Below the pieces are notes generated by a model. It was not told the DNA's origin and made no database searches. It worked only from the letters and a program-made list of their open reading frames with translations. A stretch of DNA of 64,000 nucleotides from Gammaproteobacteria bacterium (GTDB lineage: Bacteria > Pseudomonadota > Gammaproteobacteria > Enterobacterales > Permianibacteraceae): NCBI GenBank assembly GCA_016182845.1, contig JACPFT010000012.1, positions 186,001-250,000 of the forward strand, read 5' to 3'. Made by a program: the position numbers and the translations under genes. Positions 1 to 9,723 of the stretch are shown one piece after another. Numbering within the stretch: position 1 is the stretch's first letter; each line of letters begins with the position of its first letter.

Positions 1-1
1 G

Positions 2-844
2 TGCACGACCATCATCGAGACCGGCATCGACGTGCCCTCGGCCAACACCATCATCATGGAGCGGGCCGACAAGCTGGGCCTGGCCCAGCTGCACCAGTTG
101 CGCGGCCGCGTCGGCCGTTCCCACCATCAGGCCTATGCCTATCTGCTCACCCCGCCGCCCAAGCTCCTGAGCACCGACGCCCAGAAGCGCCTGGAGGCCA
201 TCGAGTCCCTGGAAGACCTGGGCGCCGGTTTCACCCTGGCCACCCACGACATGGAGATCCGCGGCGCCGGCGAGCTCCTGGGCGAGGATCAGAGCGGCCA
301 GATCGAGAGCATCGGCTTCGCGTTGTACATGGAAATGCTGGAAAACGCCGTCAAGGCCCTGAAGTCCGGCAAGGAACCCAGCCTGGATGCGCTCCTGCGC
401 AACCAGACCGAGGTGGACCTGCGCATTCCGGCCCTCCTGCCGGAAACCTATGTGCAGGACGTCAACCTGCGCCTGTCCCTGTACAAGCGCATCGCCAGCG
501 CCGCCAGCGAGGAGGAGCTGAGAGAGCTGCAAGTGGAGATGATCGACCGCTTCGGCCTCCTGCCCGACGCCGCCAAGCAGCTCTTCGCCCTCACCGCCAT
601 CAAGCTGAAAGCCGCCGCCCTGGGCGTGCTCAAACTCGATGCCGGCCCGGCCGGCGGCCGCCTGGAGTTCGCCAAGGACGCACCGGTCGACCCCATATCC
701 ATCATCCGCCTGATCCAGAAATCGCCGACGATGTATAAACTGGATGGTCCCGAGCGCCTGAAATTCCTGCGCAAGACCGAGACCCCGGCCGAGCGTCTGA
801 CCCTGGTGGGCTCGCTGCTCGACCTCATCCAACCGGCCGCCTGA
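2..844 (+). CDS. mfd: Transcription-repair coupling factor Mfd, C-terminal part
   Basis: This is the last 280 residues of Mfd; the start lies outside the window. Mfd is an ATP-driven DNA translocase that removes stalled RNA polymerase from lesions and recruits UvrA. The visible part opens in the second RecA-like helicase lobe (TGIDVPSANT, then QLRGRVGRSHHQAYAYLL, helicase motif VI with its arginine finger). It continues through the translocation-in-RG region (DMEIRGAGELLGEDQSG) and the C-terminal regulatory domain typical of Mfd. RecG shares the helicase part but lacks this tail. The stop overlaps the start of csiV (TGATG), so the two are probably translationally coupled. Confidence 0.96.
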   Translation, partial: CTTIIETGIDVPSANTIIMERADKLGLAQLHQLRGRVGRSHHQAYAYLLTPPPKLLSTDAQKRLEAIESLEDLGAGFTLATHDMEIRGAGELLGEDQSGQIESIGFALYMEMLENAVKALKSGKEPSLDALLRNQTEVDLRIPALLPETYVQDVNLRLSLYKRIASAASEEELRELQVEMIDRFGLLPDAAKQLFALTAIKLKAAALGVLKLDAGPAGGRLEFAKDAPVDPISIIRLIQKSPTMYKLDGPERLKFLRKTETPAERLTLVGSLLDLIQPAA

Positions 845-1752
845 TGGAAACCGAACTCGCCATGCCGAACCACTTTACCCTGGCCAGCCGCCTGCTCCTC
901 GCCGCCCTGCTCTGCCTGACCAGCGCGCCGGCCTTCAGCCAGTGGTACGAAGTGGAGGTGCTGGTCTTCGAACCGACCCAGGCCGACGGCAAGGCAGAAA
1001 CCTGGCCGGAGAACGTCAGCCTGCCCAGCGCCGGCAATGCCATCGACATCCTGGCGCCCAGCATCGTCGAGGAGCTGCCGGTCAGCGACGCGCCCGCCGC
1101 CGCGACGCCCGCGACCCTGGAACAAGAGCAACCCTACCAGGCGCTGCCCGCCGCCAGCCTGCGCCTGGGCGAGGCCAAGCGCCGCCTGGAGGCCGCTGCC
1201 TACCGGCCCCTAGCGCACCTGGCCTGGCGCCAGCCGATCACGGCAGCAGCCCAGTCCGTGCCCCTGAAGATCCAGGGTGGCACCAGCTATGCGCAGCCGG
1301 TGCCGCCCCAGCCGCTGGGCGAAATACCGGCGACGGCAGAGACGGCCCCCGTGGACCCGGCGGCCGCCCTGGAAGCCGCCCCCGAGGCCGAGACGTCGCC
1401 GGCGGAAAGCGCGCCGCCGCCCCTCTGGGAACTGGAAGGCTTGCTGCGCCTCAGCGCCGAACCGCAGATCGACTTCGAGGCCGATCTGGTATTGCGCAAG
1501 CTGCTGCCGGCTGCGGAAATCCCCGTCGTCGTCGAAGCCGCCGCCGAACTCGACCCGGCGACCACCGCGCCGGCAATCCCCAACTACCGGCTTTTCGCCG
1601 TGAAGTCGAAAAAACGCCTGAAATCCGAGGAAACCCACTACCTCGATCACCCGCTGCTGGGCGTTCTGGTACAGCTGCGTCCTTACGATCCGCCGACACC
1701 CGACGCGCCGGCTCCGGACACGAACGGCATCGGAACGACGAAGTCGCAGTAA
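844..1752 (+). CDS. csiV: CsiV family protein, probably periplasmic
   Basis: 302 residues with an N-terminal signal peptide (hydrophobic LLLAALLCLTSAPAFS). The mature protein starts with WYEVEVLVFEP, a hallmark of the CsiV family (cell shape integrity, first described in Vibrio, linked to peptidoglycan binding and tolerance of D-amino acids). The middle is rich in Ala, Pro and Glu and of low complexity; the C-terminal part (PNYRLFAVKSKKRLKSEETHYLDHPLLGVLVQL) is more typical of the family. The start chosen overlaps the mfd stop; an in-frame ATG at 862 would give a shorter leader and an equally good signal peptide. csiV downstream of mfd is a recurring gammaproteobacterial arrangement. The precise function is inferred from the family. 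Confidence 0.8.
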   Translation: METELAMPNHFTLASRLLLAALLCLTSAPAFSQWYEVEVLVFEPTQADGKAETWPENVSLPSAGNAIDILAPSIVEELPVSDAPAAATPATLEQEQPYQALPAASLRLGEAKRRLEAAAYRPLAHLAWRQPITAAAQSVPLKIQGGTSYAQPVPPQPLGEIPATAETAPVDPAAALEAAPEAETSPAESAPPPLWELEGLLRLSAEPQIDFEADLVLRKLLPAAEIPVVVEAAAELDPATTAPAIPNYRLFAVKSKKRLKSEETHYLDHPLLGVLVQLRPYDPPTPDAPAPDTNGIGTTKSQ

Positions 1753-1933
1753 ACCGTAGCTCCCGGCTGAACTTCGGATGAAGTCGCCTCTGAAACACGA
1801 CAAGGCCTGAGACCAATTTCAGCTAAGGCATTAACGATTAAGATCCATTGCACCTAAAAATCTTGGCGCATCGGCTGAAAAACCGGGGCTAGTTCACTGT
1901 TTTACAAGGGCTTCCCGACTAAGCTGAAGACTC

Positions 1934-1963
1934 GGAACTCCTGTTTTCCCGGTTTCCTATACT
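1934..1963 (+). promoter_or_regulatory. Candidate sigma-E-type promoter
   Basis: GGAACT at 1934-1939 matches the sigma-E -35 core GGAACTT except at the last base. TCCTA at 1955-1959 fits the loose TCNNA -10, with 15 bases between them, the usual spacing. A TATACT (1958-1963) overlaps the same place, so a sigma-70 promoter cannot be excluded. It lies between csiV and trxB and fires toward the structured segment at 1964-2085. Confidence 0.4.
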
Positions 1964-2085
1964 CCTCAACGTGGCGGCTCGCCACGCGAGGAGCAAAGGT
2001 CTTCCAACCTTCAAGCCAGTGCTCTCCCACACTCAAAGGCAACCCGGCCTGGTCTGTCGCAATTGCAGATGCCGGGTTTTTTTTT
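1964..2085 (+). ncRNA. Candidate small RNA ending in an intrinsic terminator
   Basis: No open frame is convincing in 1753-2200. Between a promoter-like site at 1934-1963 and a strong terminator lies about 120 bases of structured sequence. It has a hairpin GTGGCG-GCT-CGCCAC (1971-1985), which can be enclosed by CTCCTC (1962-1967) pairing with GAGGAG (1988-1993), then a short single-stranded-looking stretch, then the terminator stem. This is the architecture of an Hfq-type trans-acting RNA. It could instead be a terminated leader in front of trxB. No known RNA family was recognised. The preceding 1753-1933 contains nothing I can identify. Confidence 0.35.
2041..2085 (+). terminator. Rho-independent terminator upstream of trxB
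   Basis: AACCCGGC (2041-2048) pairs with GCCGGGTT (2071-2078), followed by an uninterrupted T run to 2085. It ends whatever is transcribed from the csiV side before trxB starts at 2201. Confidence 0.85.
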
Positions 2086-2185
2086 GGCCTTTTTCTCCCT
2101 TTTCTTTGCCGCTATCGCCCCCATAGTCAAAGCCAACTTGCCGGCCTATCCCCAGGCCACTACCATGCGGCAACAAAATCGCTAA

Positions 2186-3154
<969 letters not shown>

Positions 3155-3163
3155 GCCTGCGTA

Positions 3164-3209
3164 GCGGTCCGTTCGTCCTGAGATTCGCCGAAAGGCACGA
3201 GCGGACCGC
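3164..3209. repeat. REP-like inverted repeat after trxB
   Basis: A 13-base stem (3164-3176 with 3197-3209, one G-U) encloses a 20-base loop. The run ccgttcgtcctgag at 3170-3183 recurs exactly at 34155-34168 in the cluster before the 34.3 kb two-component system, so it appears to be a dispersed repeat family. It may also protect the trxB mRNA 3' end. Confidence 0.55.
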
Positions 3210-3229
3210 CTCACCCTGCGTATACTAAG

Positions 3230-3253
3230 ATCCTGAAGTCATTCAGGATTTTT
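3230..3253 (+). terminator. Hairpin with T run between trxB and aat
   Basis: ATCCTGAA (3230-3237) and TTCAGGAT (3242-3249) form a perfect 8-base stem with loop GTCA, followed by T at 3250-3253. It is A/T-rich and so only moderately stable. It could end trxB transcripts. Because TATACT at 3221-3226 just upstream could be a -10, it could also act as an attenuator in the aat leader. Confidence 0.55.
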
Positions 3254-3261
3254 CTCAGGTC

Positions 3262-3972
3262 ATGAAACTCACCTGGCTGCGCGCCGACACGCCCTTCCCC
3301 GATCCCGGCGAAGCCTTGGCCAAACCCAATGGTCTATTGGCGGCCGGCGGCGATCTCTCGCCGCAGCGCCTGCTGGACGCCTATTCCCGGGGCATCTTCC
3401 CCTGGTTCGAGGAAGACCAACCCATACTCTGGTGGTCGCCGGATCCGCGCGCCGTGTTGTTCGTCGACGACTTCAAACCCAGCCGCAGCCTCGCCAAGAC
3501 CCTGCGCAGAGGGCATTTCCAGTGCACCATTGATCAGGACTTCTCGGCCGTAACGGCGGCCTGCGCGGGGCCGCGCGCCGATCAGGACGGTACCTGGATC
3601 ACCGAGGACATGCGTGCCGCCTATGGCGAGCTGCATCGCCTGGGCCATGCCCATTCCGTCGAGACCTGGCAGAACGGCCGCTTGGTCGGCGGCCTCTACG
3701 GCGTCTGCCTGGGCCGAATGTTTTTCGGGGAATCCATGTTCAGCCGGGTCAGCGATGCCAGCAAGGCGGCGCTCTGCTACCTGGTCGAATTCCTACGTCC
3801 CCATGGCTATCCGCTGATCGACTGCCAGGTCGCCAACCCCCACACGCTCAGCTTGGGCGCCATTGAAATACCGCGAGAACGCTATTTGAAGCTCGTGGCG
3901 CAATACGCCACACTCAAGAGTACGGCGCCATGGCCAGGCGCCTTGTCGGGCGGTAACGCTATCGCGCAGTAA
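3262..3972 (+). CDS. aat: Leucyl/phenylalanyl-tRNA--protein transferase
   Basis: 236 residues, the usual family length. Aat transfers Leu or Phe from tRNA to N-terminal Arg or Lys, creating primary destabilising residues that ClpS delivers to ClpAP. Family signatures are present: PNGLLAAGGDLSPQRLLDAYSRGIFPWF near the N-terminus (seen as shorter blocks), ILWWSPDPRAVL, GTWITEDMRAAYGELHRLGH, and GRMFFGESMFSRVSDASKAAL toward the C-terminus. The ATG at 3262 has a weak AGG upstream (3256-3258). It is followed 18 bases later by bpt, so the two transferases are probably one transcript. Confidence 0.97.
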   Translation: MKLTWLRADTPFPDPGEALAKPNGLLAAGGDLSPQRLLDAYSRGIFPWFEEDQPILWWSPDPRAVLFVDDFKPSRSLAKTLRRGHFQCTIDQDFSAVTAACAGPRADQDGTWITEDMRAAYGELHRLGHAHSVETWQNGRLVGGLYGVCLGRMFFGESMFSRVSDASKAALCYLVEFLRPHGYPLIDCQVANPHTLSLGAIEIPRERYLKLVAQYATLKSTAPWPGALSGGNAIAQ

Positions 3973-3990
3973 AGGTAAGCAGACCCTAAC

Positions 3991-4716
3991 ATGACCCAGG
4001 AAGCCAAGACCGAACCGCTGAAGTTCTACGCGACGCCGCCCCATGCTTGCAGCTACCTGCCGCAAGAGACGGCGGTCACCGCCTTCGTCGACCCGGAGGC
4101 GCGCCTGACGCCGGGCCTGTATTCCGCCCTGGCCCTGCACGGCTTCCGCCGCAGCGGCGAGCACATCTACCGCCCTCACTGCGGCAGTTGCCAGGCCTGC
4201 ATTCCCGTGCGCATCCCGGTCGCCGACTTTCTGGCCCAATCCCTGTCCCGCCGTTTCCGGCGTATAAACGCCGCCAATGCCGATCTGGATGTTCGCATCC
4301 GCATGGCCGAATTCAACCCGGAGCACTACGCGCTCTACGCCCGCTACGTCAGCCTGCGTCACCATGACGGCGACATGTACCCGCCCAGCGAAACCCAGTA
4401 CCGCAACTTCCTGCTGTCCTCCTGGGCCGACACGGAGTTTGTCGAATTCCGTCTCGCCGGCCGCTTGCTTGCCGTGGCGGTGACGGACATCATGAACAAC
4501 GGCCTTTCGGCGCTCTACACCTTCTATGAGCCGGACGAGGAGGCCCGCAGCCTGGGCACATATGCCGTGCTCTGGCAGATCGACGAGACCATGCGCCGGC
4601 GCCTGCCCCATCTTTACCTGGGCTATTACATTCGGCAATGCCGCAAGATGAGCTATAAGCGTCACTACCGGCCCCAGGAGCTGTTGGTCAACGGCCAATG
4701 GACACTGCTGCGCTGA
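3991..4716 (+). CDS. bpt: Aspartate/glutamate leucyltransferase (arginyltransferase family)
   Basis: 241 residues of the bacterial Bpt/Ate family, which transfers Leu from Leu-tRNA to N-terminal Asp or Glu and so feeds secondary destabilising residues into the ClpS/ClpA N-degron pathway. The conserved N-terminal cysteine cluster HCGSCQACIPVRIPV and the C-terminal YLGYYIRQCRKMSYKRHYRP are both present; the conserved cysteines are proposed elsewhere to bind a metal or Fe-S centre. Its position between aat and infA-clpA-clpS matches Pseudomonas. A Shine-Dalgarno-like AAAGGTAAG lies about 12 bases before the ATG. Confidence 0.95.
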   Translation: MTQEAKTEPLKFYATPPHACSYLPQETAVTAFVDPEARLTPGLYSALALHGFRRSGEHIYRPHCGSCQACIPVRIPVADFLAQSLSRRFRRINAANADLDVRIRMAEFNPEHYALYARYVSLRHHDGDMYPPSETQYRNFLLSSWADTEFVEFRLAGRLLAVAVTDIMNNGLSALYTFYEPDEEARSLGTYAVLWQIDETMRRRLPHLYLGYYIRQCRKMSYKRHYRPQELLVNGQWTLLR

Positions 4717-4806
4717 GATCCGGGTGTCACTTCAGCGACTTATCGCCACGAATTACGCTATGGCGTTTGCTTACTGATGATTTTTCAGGCACACTTCGCG
4801 GCTTGA

Positions 4807-5052
<246 letters not shown>

Positions 5053-5069
5053 ACGCCGTCGCGAGTCGT

Positions 5070-5098
5070 AAAAAAGCCGGGGTAAACCCGGCTTTTTT
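5070..5098. terminator. Bidirectional terminator between infA and clpA
   Basis: GCCGGG (5076-5081) and CCCGGC (5087-5092) with loop GTAAA are flanked by A's (5070-5075) and T's (5093-5098). The structure therefore works for infA on the plus strand and clpA on the minus strand. Confidence 0.92.
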
Positions 5099-5118
5099 GT
5101 TGCCTGCAGCGCGCAGCC

Positions 5119-7395
5119 TCAGGCTGGGACCGCGCTCTCCTTGGCCGTAATGGCGAAATCCAGCGCGCCGTCCTTGACCCCGACCTTCACCGAACCGCCG
5201 CCTTCCAGACGACCGAACAGCAATTCCTCGGCCAGGGCACGCTTGATCTGCTCGCGGATCACCCGGGCCATCGGACGAGCGCCCATGGCCCGATCGTAAC
5301 CCTTCTCCGCCAGCCAGGCACGCGCCTCGTCGTCAATCTCCAGGCTGACGCCCTTGGCATCAAGCTGGCTCTGCAACTCGACGATGAACTTGTCGACCAC
5401 CGAGGCCAGGACCGTCGTGGACAGGTGCTTGAACCAGATCACGCCATCCAGGCGGTTGCGGAACTCCGGACTGAAGGCCCGCTTGATGGTCTCCATATTG
5501 TCCTCGTCCTTCTCCTGAGCCTTGAAGCCCATGCTCGGACGCTCCAGCTCGGCGGCGCCGGCGTTGGTGGTCATCACCAGGATCACATTGCGGAAATCCG
5601 CCTTGCGGCCGTTGTTGTCGGTCAGGGTGCCGTGATCCATGACCTGCAGCAGCAGGTTGTAGACGTCCGGATGAGCCTTCTCTATCTCGTCGAGCAGCAG
5701 CACGCAATGGGGATGCTTACAGATTGCCTCGGTGAGTAGGCCGCCCTGGTCGAAGCCCACATAGCCGGGCGGCGCGCCAATGAGACGCGACACCGTGTGC
5801 CGCTCCATGTACTCGGACATGTCGAAGCGCACCAGCTCGATGCCCATGATCTTGGCCAGCTGGCGGGTCACCTCGGTCTTGCCCACTCCGGTCGGACCGG
5901 CGAATAGGAAGGAACCCACCGGCTTCTCTTCCAACCCCAAGCCGGCACGAGCCAGCTTGATGGCTGCCGAGAGCTGCCCGATGGCCTCGTCCTGACCGAA
6001 GACCACCATCTTCAGGTTGCGCTCCAAGTTCTTGAGCGACTCCTTGTCGGAGGTGGACACGGTCTTGGGCGGAATTCTCGCGATCTTGGCGACAATCTCC
6101 TCGATCTCATGGACATTGATGACTTTCTTGCGCTTGGCCGGCGCCTGCATGCGCTGGTTGGCGCCCGCCTCGTCGATGACGTCAATGGCCTTGTCGGGCA
6201 GCTGCCGCTCGTTGATGTACTTGGCCGACAGCTCGGCTGCGGCACGAAGGGCGCGAGACGAATACTTCACGTCGTGGTGCGCCTCATAGCGTCCCTTCAG
6301 GCCCTTGAGGATCTGATAGGTTTCCTCGACGCTGGGTTCGATGATGTCAACCTTCTGGAAACGGCGGGCAAGCGCCCGGTCCTTCTCGAAAATGCCGCGA
6401 TATTCCTGGAACGTCGTCGATCCCATGCACTTGATATCGCCGGAGGCCAGGATCGGCTTGATCAGGTTCGAGGCATCCATCACCCCGCCCGAGGCAGCAC
6501 CGGCGCCGATGATGGTGTGGATCTCGTCGATGAACAGGATGGCTCCGGCCTGGGTCTTGAGCTGCTGAAGCACGGCCTTGAAACGTTTCTCGAAATCGCC
6601 CCGGTACTTGGTGCCGGCCAGCAAAGCGCCGAGATCCAGGGCATAGATCGTGGCATTGGCGATGACCTCGGGCACCTCGCCCTCCACCACCTTCTTGGCC
6701 AGTCCCTCGGCGATGGCGGTCTTGCCGACGCCGGCCTCGCCGACGAACAACGGGTTGTTCTTGCGGCGGCGACAGAGGATCTGGATGGTACGCTCAAGCT
6801 CCAGCTCGCGGCCCACCAGGGGATCGATGCGTCCCTCGCGGGCCAGCTGGTTCAGGTTGATGGCATAGCTGTCCAACGGGCTGCGCGAGGTGTCCATACC
6901 GCCTTCGTCGTCGGCATCGGGATTACTGCTCGGCGGCGGCTCGTTGGGTTGTTCGCCATGGACCTTGGAGATGCCGTGGGAGATGAAATTCACCACGTCC
7001 AGGCGGGTGATGTGCTGCTGCTGCAAGAAGTAGACCGCCTGGCTTTCCTGTTCGCTGAAGATGGCGACTAGGACGTTTGCGCCGGTCACTTCCTTCTTGC
7101 CCGAGGACTGCACATGGAACACGGCGCGTTGCAGCACGCGCTGGAAGCCCAAGGTCGGCTGGGTCTCGCGGGTATGTTCGCCTTCCGGCAGCAAGGGCGT
7201 CGTTTCATCGACGAAATGATTCAATTCGTGGCGCAGCCTGTCCATGTTGGCACCGCAGGCGCGCAGGACGTTGGCTGCCGAAGCATTATCCAATAGCGCC
7301 AGAAGCAGATGCTCAACGGTCATGAATTCATGCCGCTTGTCGCGCGCCGCCTTGAACGCCAGATTCAGGGTAATTTCCAGATCTTTGCTCAGCAT
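5119..7395 (-). CDS. clpA: ATP-dependent Clp protease ATP-binding subunit ClpA
   Basis: 758 residues, the same length as E. coli ClpA. This AAA+ unfoldase feeds substrates to ClpP and, with ClpS, degrades N-degron proteins. The N-domain ([18 protein letters not shown]...[14 protein letters not shown]) is followed by D1 (Walker A GEAGVGKT near residue 217, Walker B LFIDEIHT) and D2 (GPTGVGKT near 498, [10 protein letters not shown]). The start at 7395 aligns with family N-termini; an upstream in-frame extension to 7458 is rejected. It lies 119 bases downstream of clpS on the same strand, the standard order. No clpP is in the window. Confidence 0.98.
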   Translation of the reverse strand: MLSKDLEITLNLAFKAARDKRHEFMTVEHLLLALLDNASAANVLRACGANMDRLRHELNHFVDETTPLLPEGEHTRETQPTLGFQRVLQRAVFHVQSSGKKEVTGANVLVAIFSEQESQAVYFLQQQHITRLDVVNFISHGISKVHGEQPNEPPPSSNPDADDEGGMDTSRSPLDSYAINLNQLAREGRIDPLVGRELELERTIQILCRRRKNNPLFVGEAGVGKTAIAEGLAKKVVEGEVPEVIANATIYALDLGALLAGTKYRGDFEKRFKAVLQQLKTQAGAILFIDEIHTIIGAGAASGGVMDASNLIKPILASGDIKCMGSTTFQEYRGIFEKDRALARRFQKVDIIEPSVEETYQILKGLKGRYEAHHDVKYSSRALRAAAELSAKYINERQLPDKAIDVIDEAGANQRMQAPAKRKKVINVHEIEEIVAKIARIPPKTVSTSDKESLKNLERNLKMVVFGQDEAIGQLSAAIKLARAGLGLEEKPVGSFLFAGPTGVGKTEVTRQLAKIMGIELVRFDMSEYMERHTVSRLIGAPPGYVGFDQGGLLTEAICKHPHCVLLLDEIEKAHPDVYNLLLQVMDHGTLTDNNGRKADFRNVILVMTTNAGAAELERPSMGFKAQEKDEDNMETIKRAFSPEFRNRLDGVIWFKHLSTTVLASVVDKFIVELQSQLDAKGVSLEIDDEARAWLAEKGYDRAMGARPMARVIREQIKRALAEELLFGRLEGGGSVKVGVKDGALDFAITAKESAVPA

Positions 7396-7514
7396 ACAGC
7401 CACCTATTACCACCTGTGTCCTACATAACCGGGGCCGGAAAACCCCGTGCCCCTTCACCTTTGTTTAGCCCGAAATCCGGCTTTCCGCCAGCCTTCGCGG
7501 CCGTCGCGCACCGC

Positions 7515-7835
7515 TCATGCCTCTTCCATGACGCAGGTCAGCGGATACTGGTTGGTTCGCGAATAGTTATTGACCTGATGCACCTTGGTTTCCGCGATCT
7601 CATGGGTAAAAACCCCGCAGATCCCGCGTCCCTGAGTGTGCACTTGCAGCATTACCTGGATGGCCTTCTCCTGATTCATTGCAAAAAATGTGCAAAGCAG
7701 TTCGACGACAAAGTCCATCGGGGTGAAATCGTCATTGAGCATGACGACCTTGTACATGGGCGGTCGCTTGAGCTTGGGGGTCGCTTCCTGTACGACCAGG
7801 CCATGCTCTTGCTCCGTGTGGGAAGAACGGCTCAT
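7515..7835 (-). CDS. clpS: ClpS, N-degron adaptor for ClpA
   Basis: 106 residues, matching E. coli ClpS. It binds N-terminal Leu, Phe, Tyr or Trp and delivers such proteins to the ClpA N-domain. The core MYKVVMLNDDFTPMDFVVELL (seen in two blocks) carries the conserved NDD(F/Y)TPM segment of the substrate pocket, and the conserved HxxG(x)G-type region VHTQGRGICGVFTHEIAETKV follows. It is divergent from cspD across 290 bases and precedes clpA. Confidence 0.97.
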   Translation of the reverse strand: MSRSSHTEQEHGLVVQEATPKLKRPPMYKVVMLNDDFTPMDFVVELLCTFFAMNQEKAIQVMLQVHTQGRGICGVFTHEIAETKVHQVNNYSRTNQYPLTCVMEEA

Positions 7836-8125
7836 AAGGCAAAATTACTCAATTCGAGCCCAGGGCGAAAGCGCTCCGCCATAGGACCGGTGCGGGGGCA
7901 TGAACTCCAGGCAGTGTGAATCAGCACACAGTCGATGACCGGGCTCCAATCCTATAGTTGCGCCTAGTCAGCGGCTTCTCAAGGCCTTGACAAGCGTCTG
8001 CCGCTATGCCATTACCAGTGGCTGTAGGCAGGTTGGCTGTCCTGACTACGCTGTTACCGTGCTCCGGTTACGGTGTCCGCCTGCCGTCGGGCACGGGGAA
8101 GTTAACCAACAAAAGGATGGGAAGT

Positions 8126-8353
8126 ATGGCAACCGGTACAGTCAAGTGGTTCAACAACGCGAAAGGCTACGGGTTTATCCGTCCCGAAGCGGGTGGCGAG
8201 GACATTTTCGTCCACTACTCCACGATTGATATGGATGGCTACAGGAGTCTGAAGGCCGGCCAGGATGTCAATTTCGATATCACTGAAGGCCCAAAGGGAC
8301 TGCATGCCACGAATATCGTACCTGGCTTCAAGCGTTCCAAACCAACTGAGTAA
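8126..8353 (+). CDS. cspD: Cold-shock-domain protein CspD
   Basis: 75 residues forming one cold-shock domain that binds single-stranded nucleic acid. RNP1 (KGYGFI) and RNP2 (DIFVHY) are intact, and VKWFNNAKGYGFI plus HYSTIDMDGYRSLKAGQ are typical of CspD, which in E. coli inhibits replication in stationary phase. The divergent position next to clpS supports CspD over other Csp paralogues. ATG 8126 is chosen because the family starts at MATGTVKWF; longer in-frame starts lack homology. The leader 7836-8125 is GC-rich and holds a TTGACA at 7987-7992 with only a poor -10 match. Confidence 0.93.
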   Translation: MATGTVKWFNNAKGYGFIRPEAGGEDIFVHYSTIDMDGYRSLKAGQDVNFDITEGPKGLHATNIVPGFKRSKPTE

Positions 8354-8388
8354 GCTCCAGGCGAGCGACAGCACCGGCAGCTGCCCCC

Positions 8389-8490
8389 CGATTAGGCAAA
8401 CCCAAGCGCGGTGACCCTAATGCGGAGGACAACGATTAGGTGAGCCCGAATCGGTGACTCCGATCTGGTGAACCCCAATCCGGTGAACAG
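8389..8490 (+). repeat. Degenerate ~15-base tandem repeat after cspD
   Basis: About seven imperfect units of 14-16 bases follow one another, for example CGATTAGGCAAACCC (8389), CGATTAGGTGAGCCC (8433), CGATCTGGTGAACCCC (8461) and AATCCGGTGAACAG (8477). A loose consensus is (C)RATNNGGTGANCCC. No open frame uses it. The whole gap 8354-8690 holds only this array and the terminator at 8584. I cannot assign a function. Confidence 0.5.
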
Positions 8491-8583
8491 CGCTCCTACA
8501 TAACGACTCAAGCGCCCGTGCCCTACAGGGACAACTACCATTAGGGATCAGGCACGGCCACGCACGCTCCGCGTTTATGACTG

Positions 8584-8613
8584 AAACGGCGGCCATCCGG
8601 GTCGCCGTTTTTT
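8584..8613 (+). terminator. Rho-independent terminator upstream of rluE
   Basis: AAACGGCG (8584-8591) pairs perfectly with CGCCGTTT (8603-8610) and the T run continues to 8613. It lies 230 bases beyond the cspD stop, so the cspD transcript either has a long 3' region including the tandem repeat or a separate transcript ends here. Confidence 0.85.
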
Positions 8614-8690
8614 CTGCCAGCTAAGCACCAGCTTAGGATCTCGCGGGACTGCTCGGTATAATGCCGCCCTCCTCCAGTGGTCAGCCCCCG

Positions 8691-9281
8691 ATGTCCCGAC
8701 TCGTCCTCTTCAACAAGCCTTTCGGCGTTTTGTCTCAATTCACCGACGGCGACGGCCATCCGGGCTTGAAACACCATATTCCGCTCAAGGGCGTCTATCC
8801 GGCCGGTCGATTGGATCACGACAGCGAGGGCCTGTTGCTGCTCACCGATGACGGCGATCTGAACCAGCGCATCGCCAACCCGCGCCACAAGCTGGAGAAG
8901 ATCTATTACGCGCAGGTGGAACGCATTCCCGACGAGGCGGCGCTGGAACAGCTGCGCCGGGGCGTGATGCTCAACGACGGCCCCACCCTGCCGGCCGGAG
9001 CGCGCTTGGTCGAAGCGCCGGAATGGCTGTGGCAGCGGGAGCCGCCCATCCGCTACCGGGCGGCCATCCCCACGGCCTGGCTGGAGTTGCGTATCCGTGA
9101 GGGCCGCAATAGGCAGGTTCGGCGCATGACCGCCGCCGCGGGCTTCCCCACCCTGCGCCTGGTTCGCTACCGCATCGGAGAGTGGAGTCTGGACGGTCTG
9201 GAGCCCGGGCAGTGGCAATGTCTGAAGCTGGCGGCCCTCGGGTCCGTCAGCCCTCAACCGCCAAAACGAGGCAGATTCTAG
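8691..9281 (+). CDS. rluE: 23S rRNA pseudouridine(2457) synthase RluE
   Basis: 196 residues of the RsuA/RluE pseudouridine synthase family, without an S4 domain. The catalytic motif [17 protein letters not shown] holds the nucleophilic aspartate, and [27 protein letters not shown] is the second family motif. [21 protein letters not shown] at the N-terminus (seen as shorter blocks) favours RluE over RsuA or RluB. The ATG at 8691 is preferred over an in-frame ATG at 8661 because the homology begins here. The stop shares a CTAG with the stop of the convergent moaE. Confidence 0.9.
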   Translation: MSRLVLFNKPFGVLSQFTDGDGHPGLKHHIPLKGVYPAGRLDHDSEGLLLLTDDGDLNQRIANPRHKLEKIYYAQVERIPDEAALEQLRRGVMLNDGPTLPAGARLVEAPEWLWQREPPIRYRAAIPTAWLELRIREGRNRQVRRMTAAAGFPTLRLVRYRIGEWSLDGLEPGQWQCLKLAALGSVSPQPPKRGRF

Positions 9282-9721
9282 CTCCAGCGCAACGCCGCCG
9301 CCTCGTCAGATTCCCGGGCATCCACCCAGCGCGAGCCCTCCGCCGTCCGCTCCTTCTTCCAGAATGGCGCCCGGGTCTTCAGATAATCCATGATATAGGC
9401 GCAGGCTTCGAAGGCGGCCTGGCGATGGGCGCTGGCCACGCCGACAAAGACGATGGCCTCGCCCAGGGGCAGCTCGCCGACGCGGTGCACCACCGCCACT
9501 CGCCCCAGGGGCCAGCGGACCTCGGCCTCGGCGACGATCTCGGCCAAGGCCTTCTCGGTCATGCCGGGGTAATGCTCCAAGCACATGCCTTGCACGGCCT
9601 GCCCGTCATTGTGATCGCGCACCCGTCCCACGAAGCTGACCACGGCGCCGCTGCTCCGCTCCTCGCCCAGCCAAGTTTCCAGGGCAGCGATGTCGAAGGG
9701 CTGGGCCTGCACGGAAATCAT
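9278..9721 (-). CDS. moaE: Molybdopterin synthase catalytic subunit MoaE
   Basis: 147 residues, the normal size. With MoaD thiocarboxylate it converts cyclic pyranopterin monophosphate to molybdopterin. Conserved blocks are [49 protein letters not shown] and the C-terminal lysine segment [10 protein letters not shown], which contains the catalytic lysine. It is last in a moaC-moaD-moaE operon read from right to left, two bases after moaD. No moaA or moaB is present in the window. Confidence 0.96.
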   Translation of the reverse strand: MISVQAQPFDIAALETWLGEERSSGAVVSFVGRVRDHNDGQAVQGMCLEHYPGMTEKALAEIVAEAEVRWPLGRVAVVHRVGELPLGEAIVFVGVASAHRQAAFEACAYIMDYLKTRAPFWKKERTAEGSRWVDARESDEAAALRWS

Positions 9722-9723
9722 GC

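Noticed and set aside
7987-8015. Strong promoter for cspD
   Set aside because: TTGACA is perfect but the base run 17 bases later (CATTAC) is a poor -10, so I do not call it.
8389-8490. CRISPR array
   Set aside because: The units are degenerate, 14-16 bases and contiguous, without unique spacers, and no cas gene is present.
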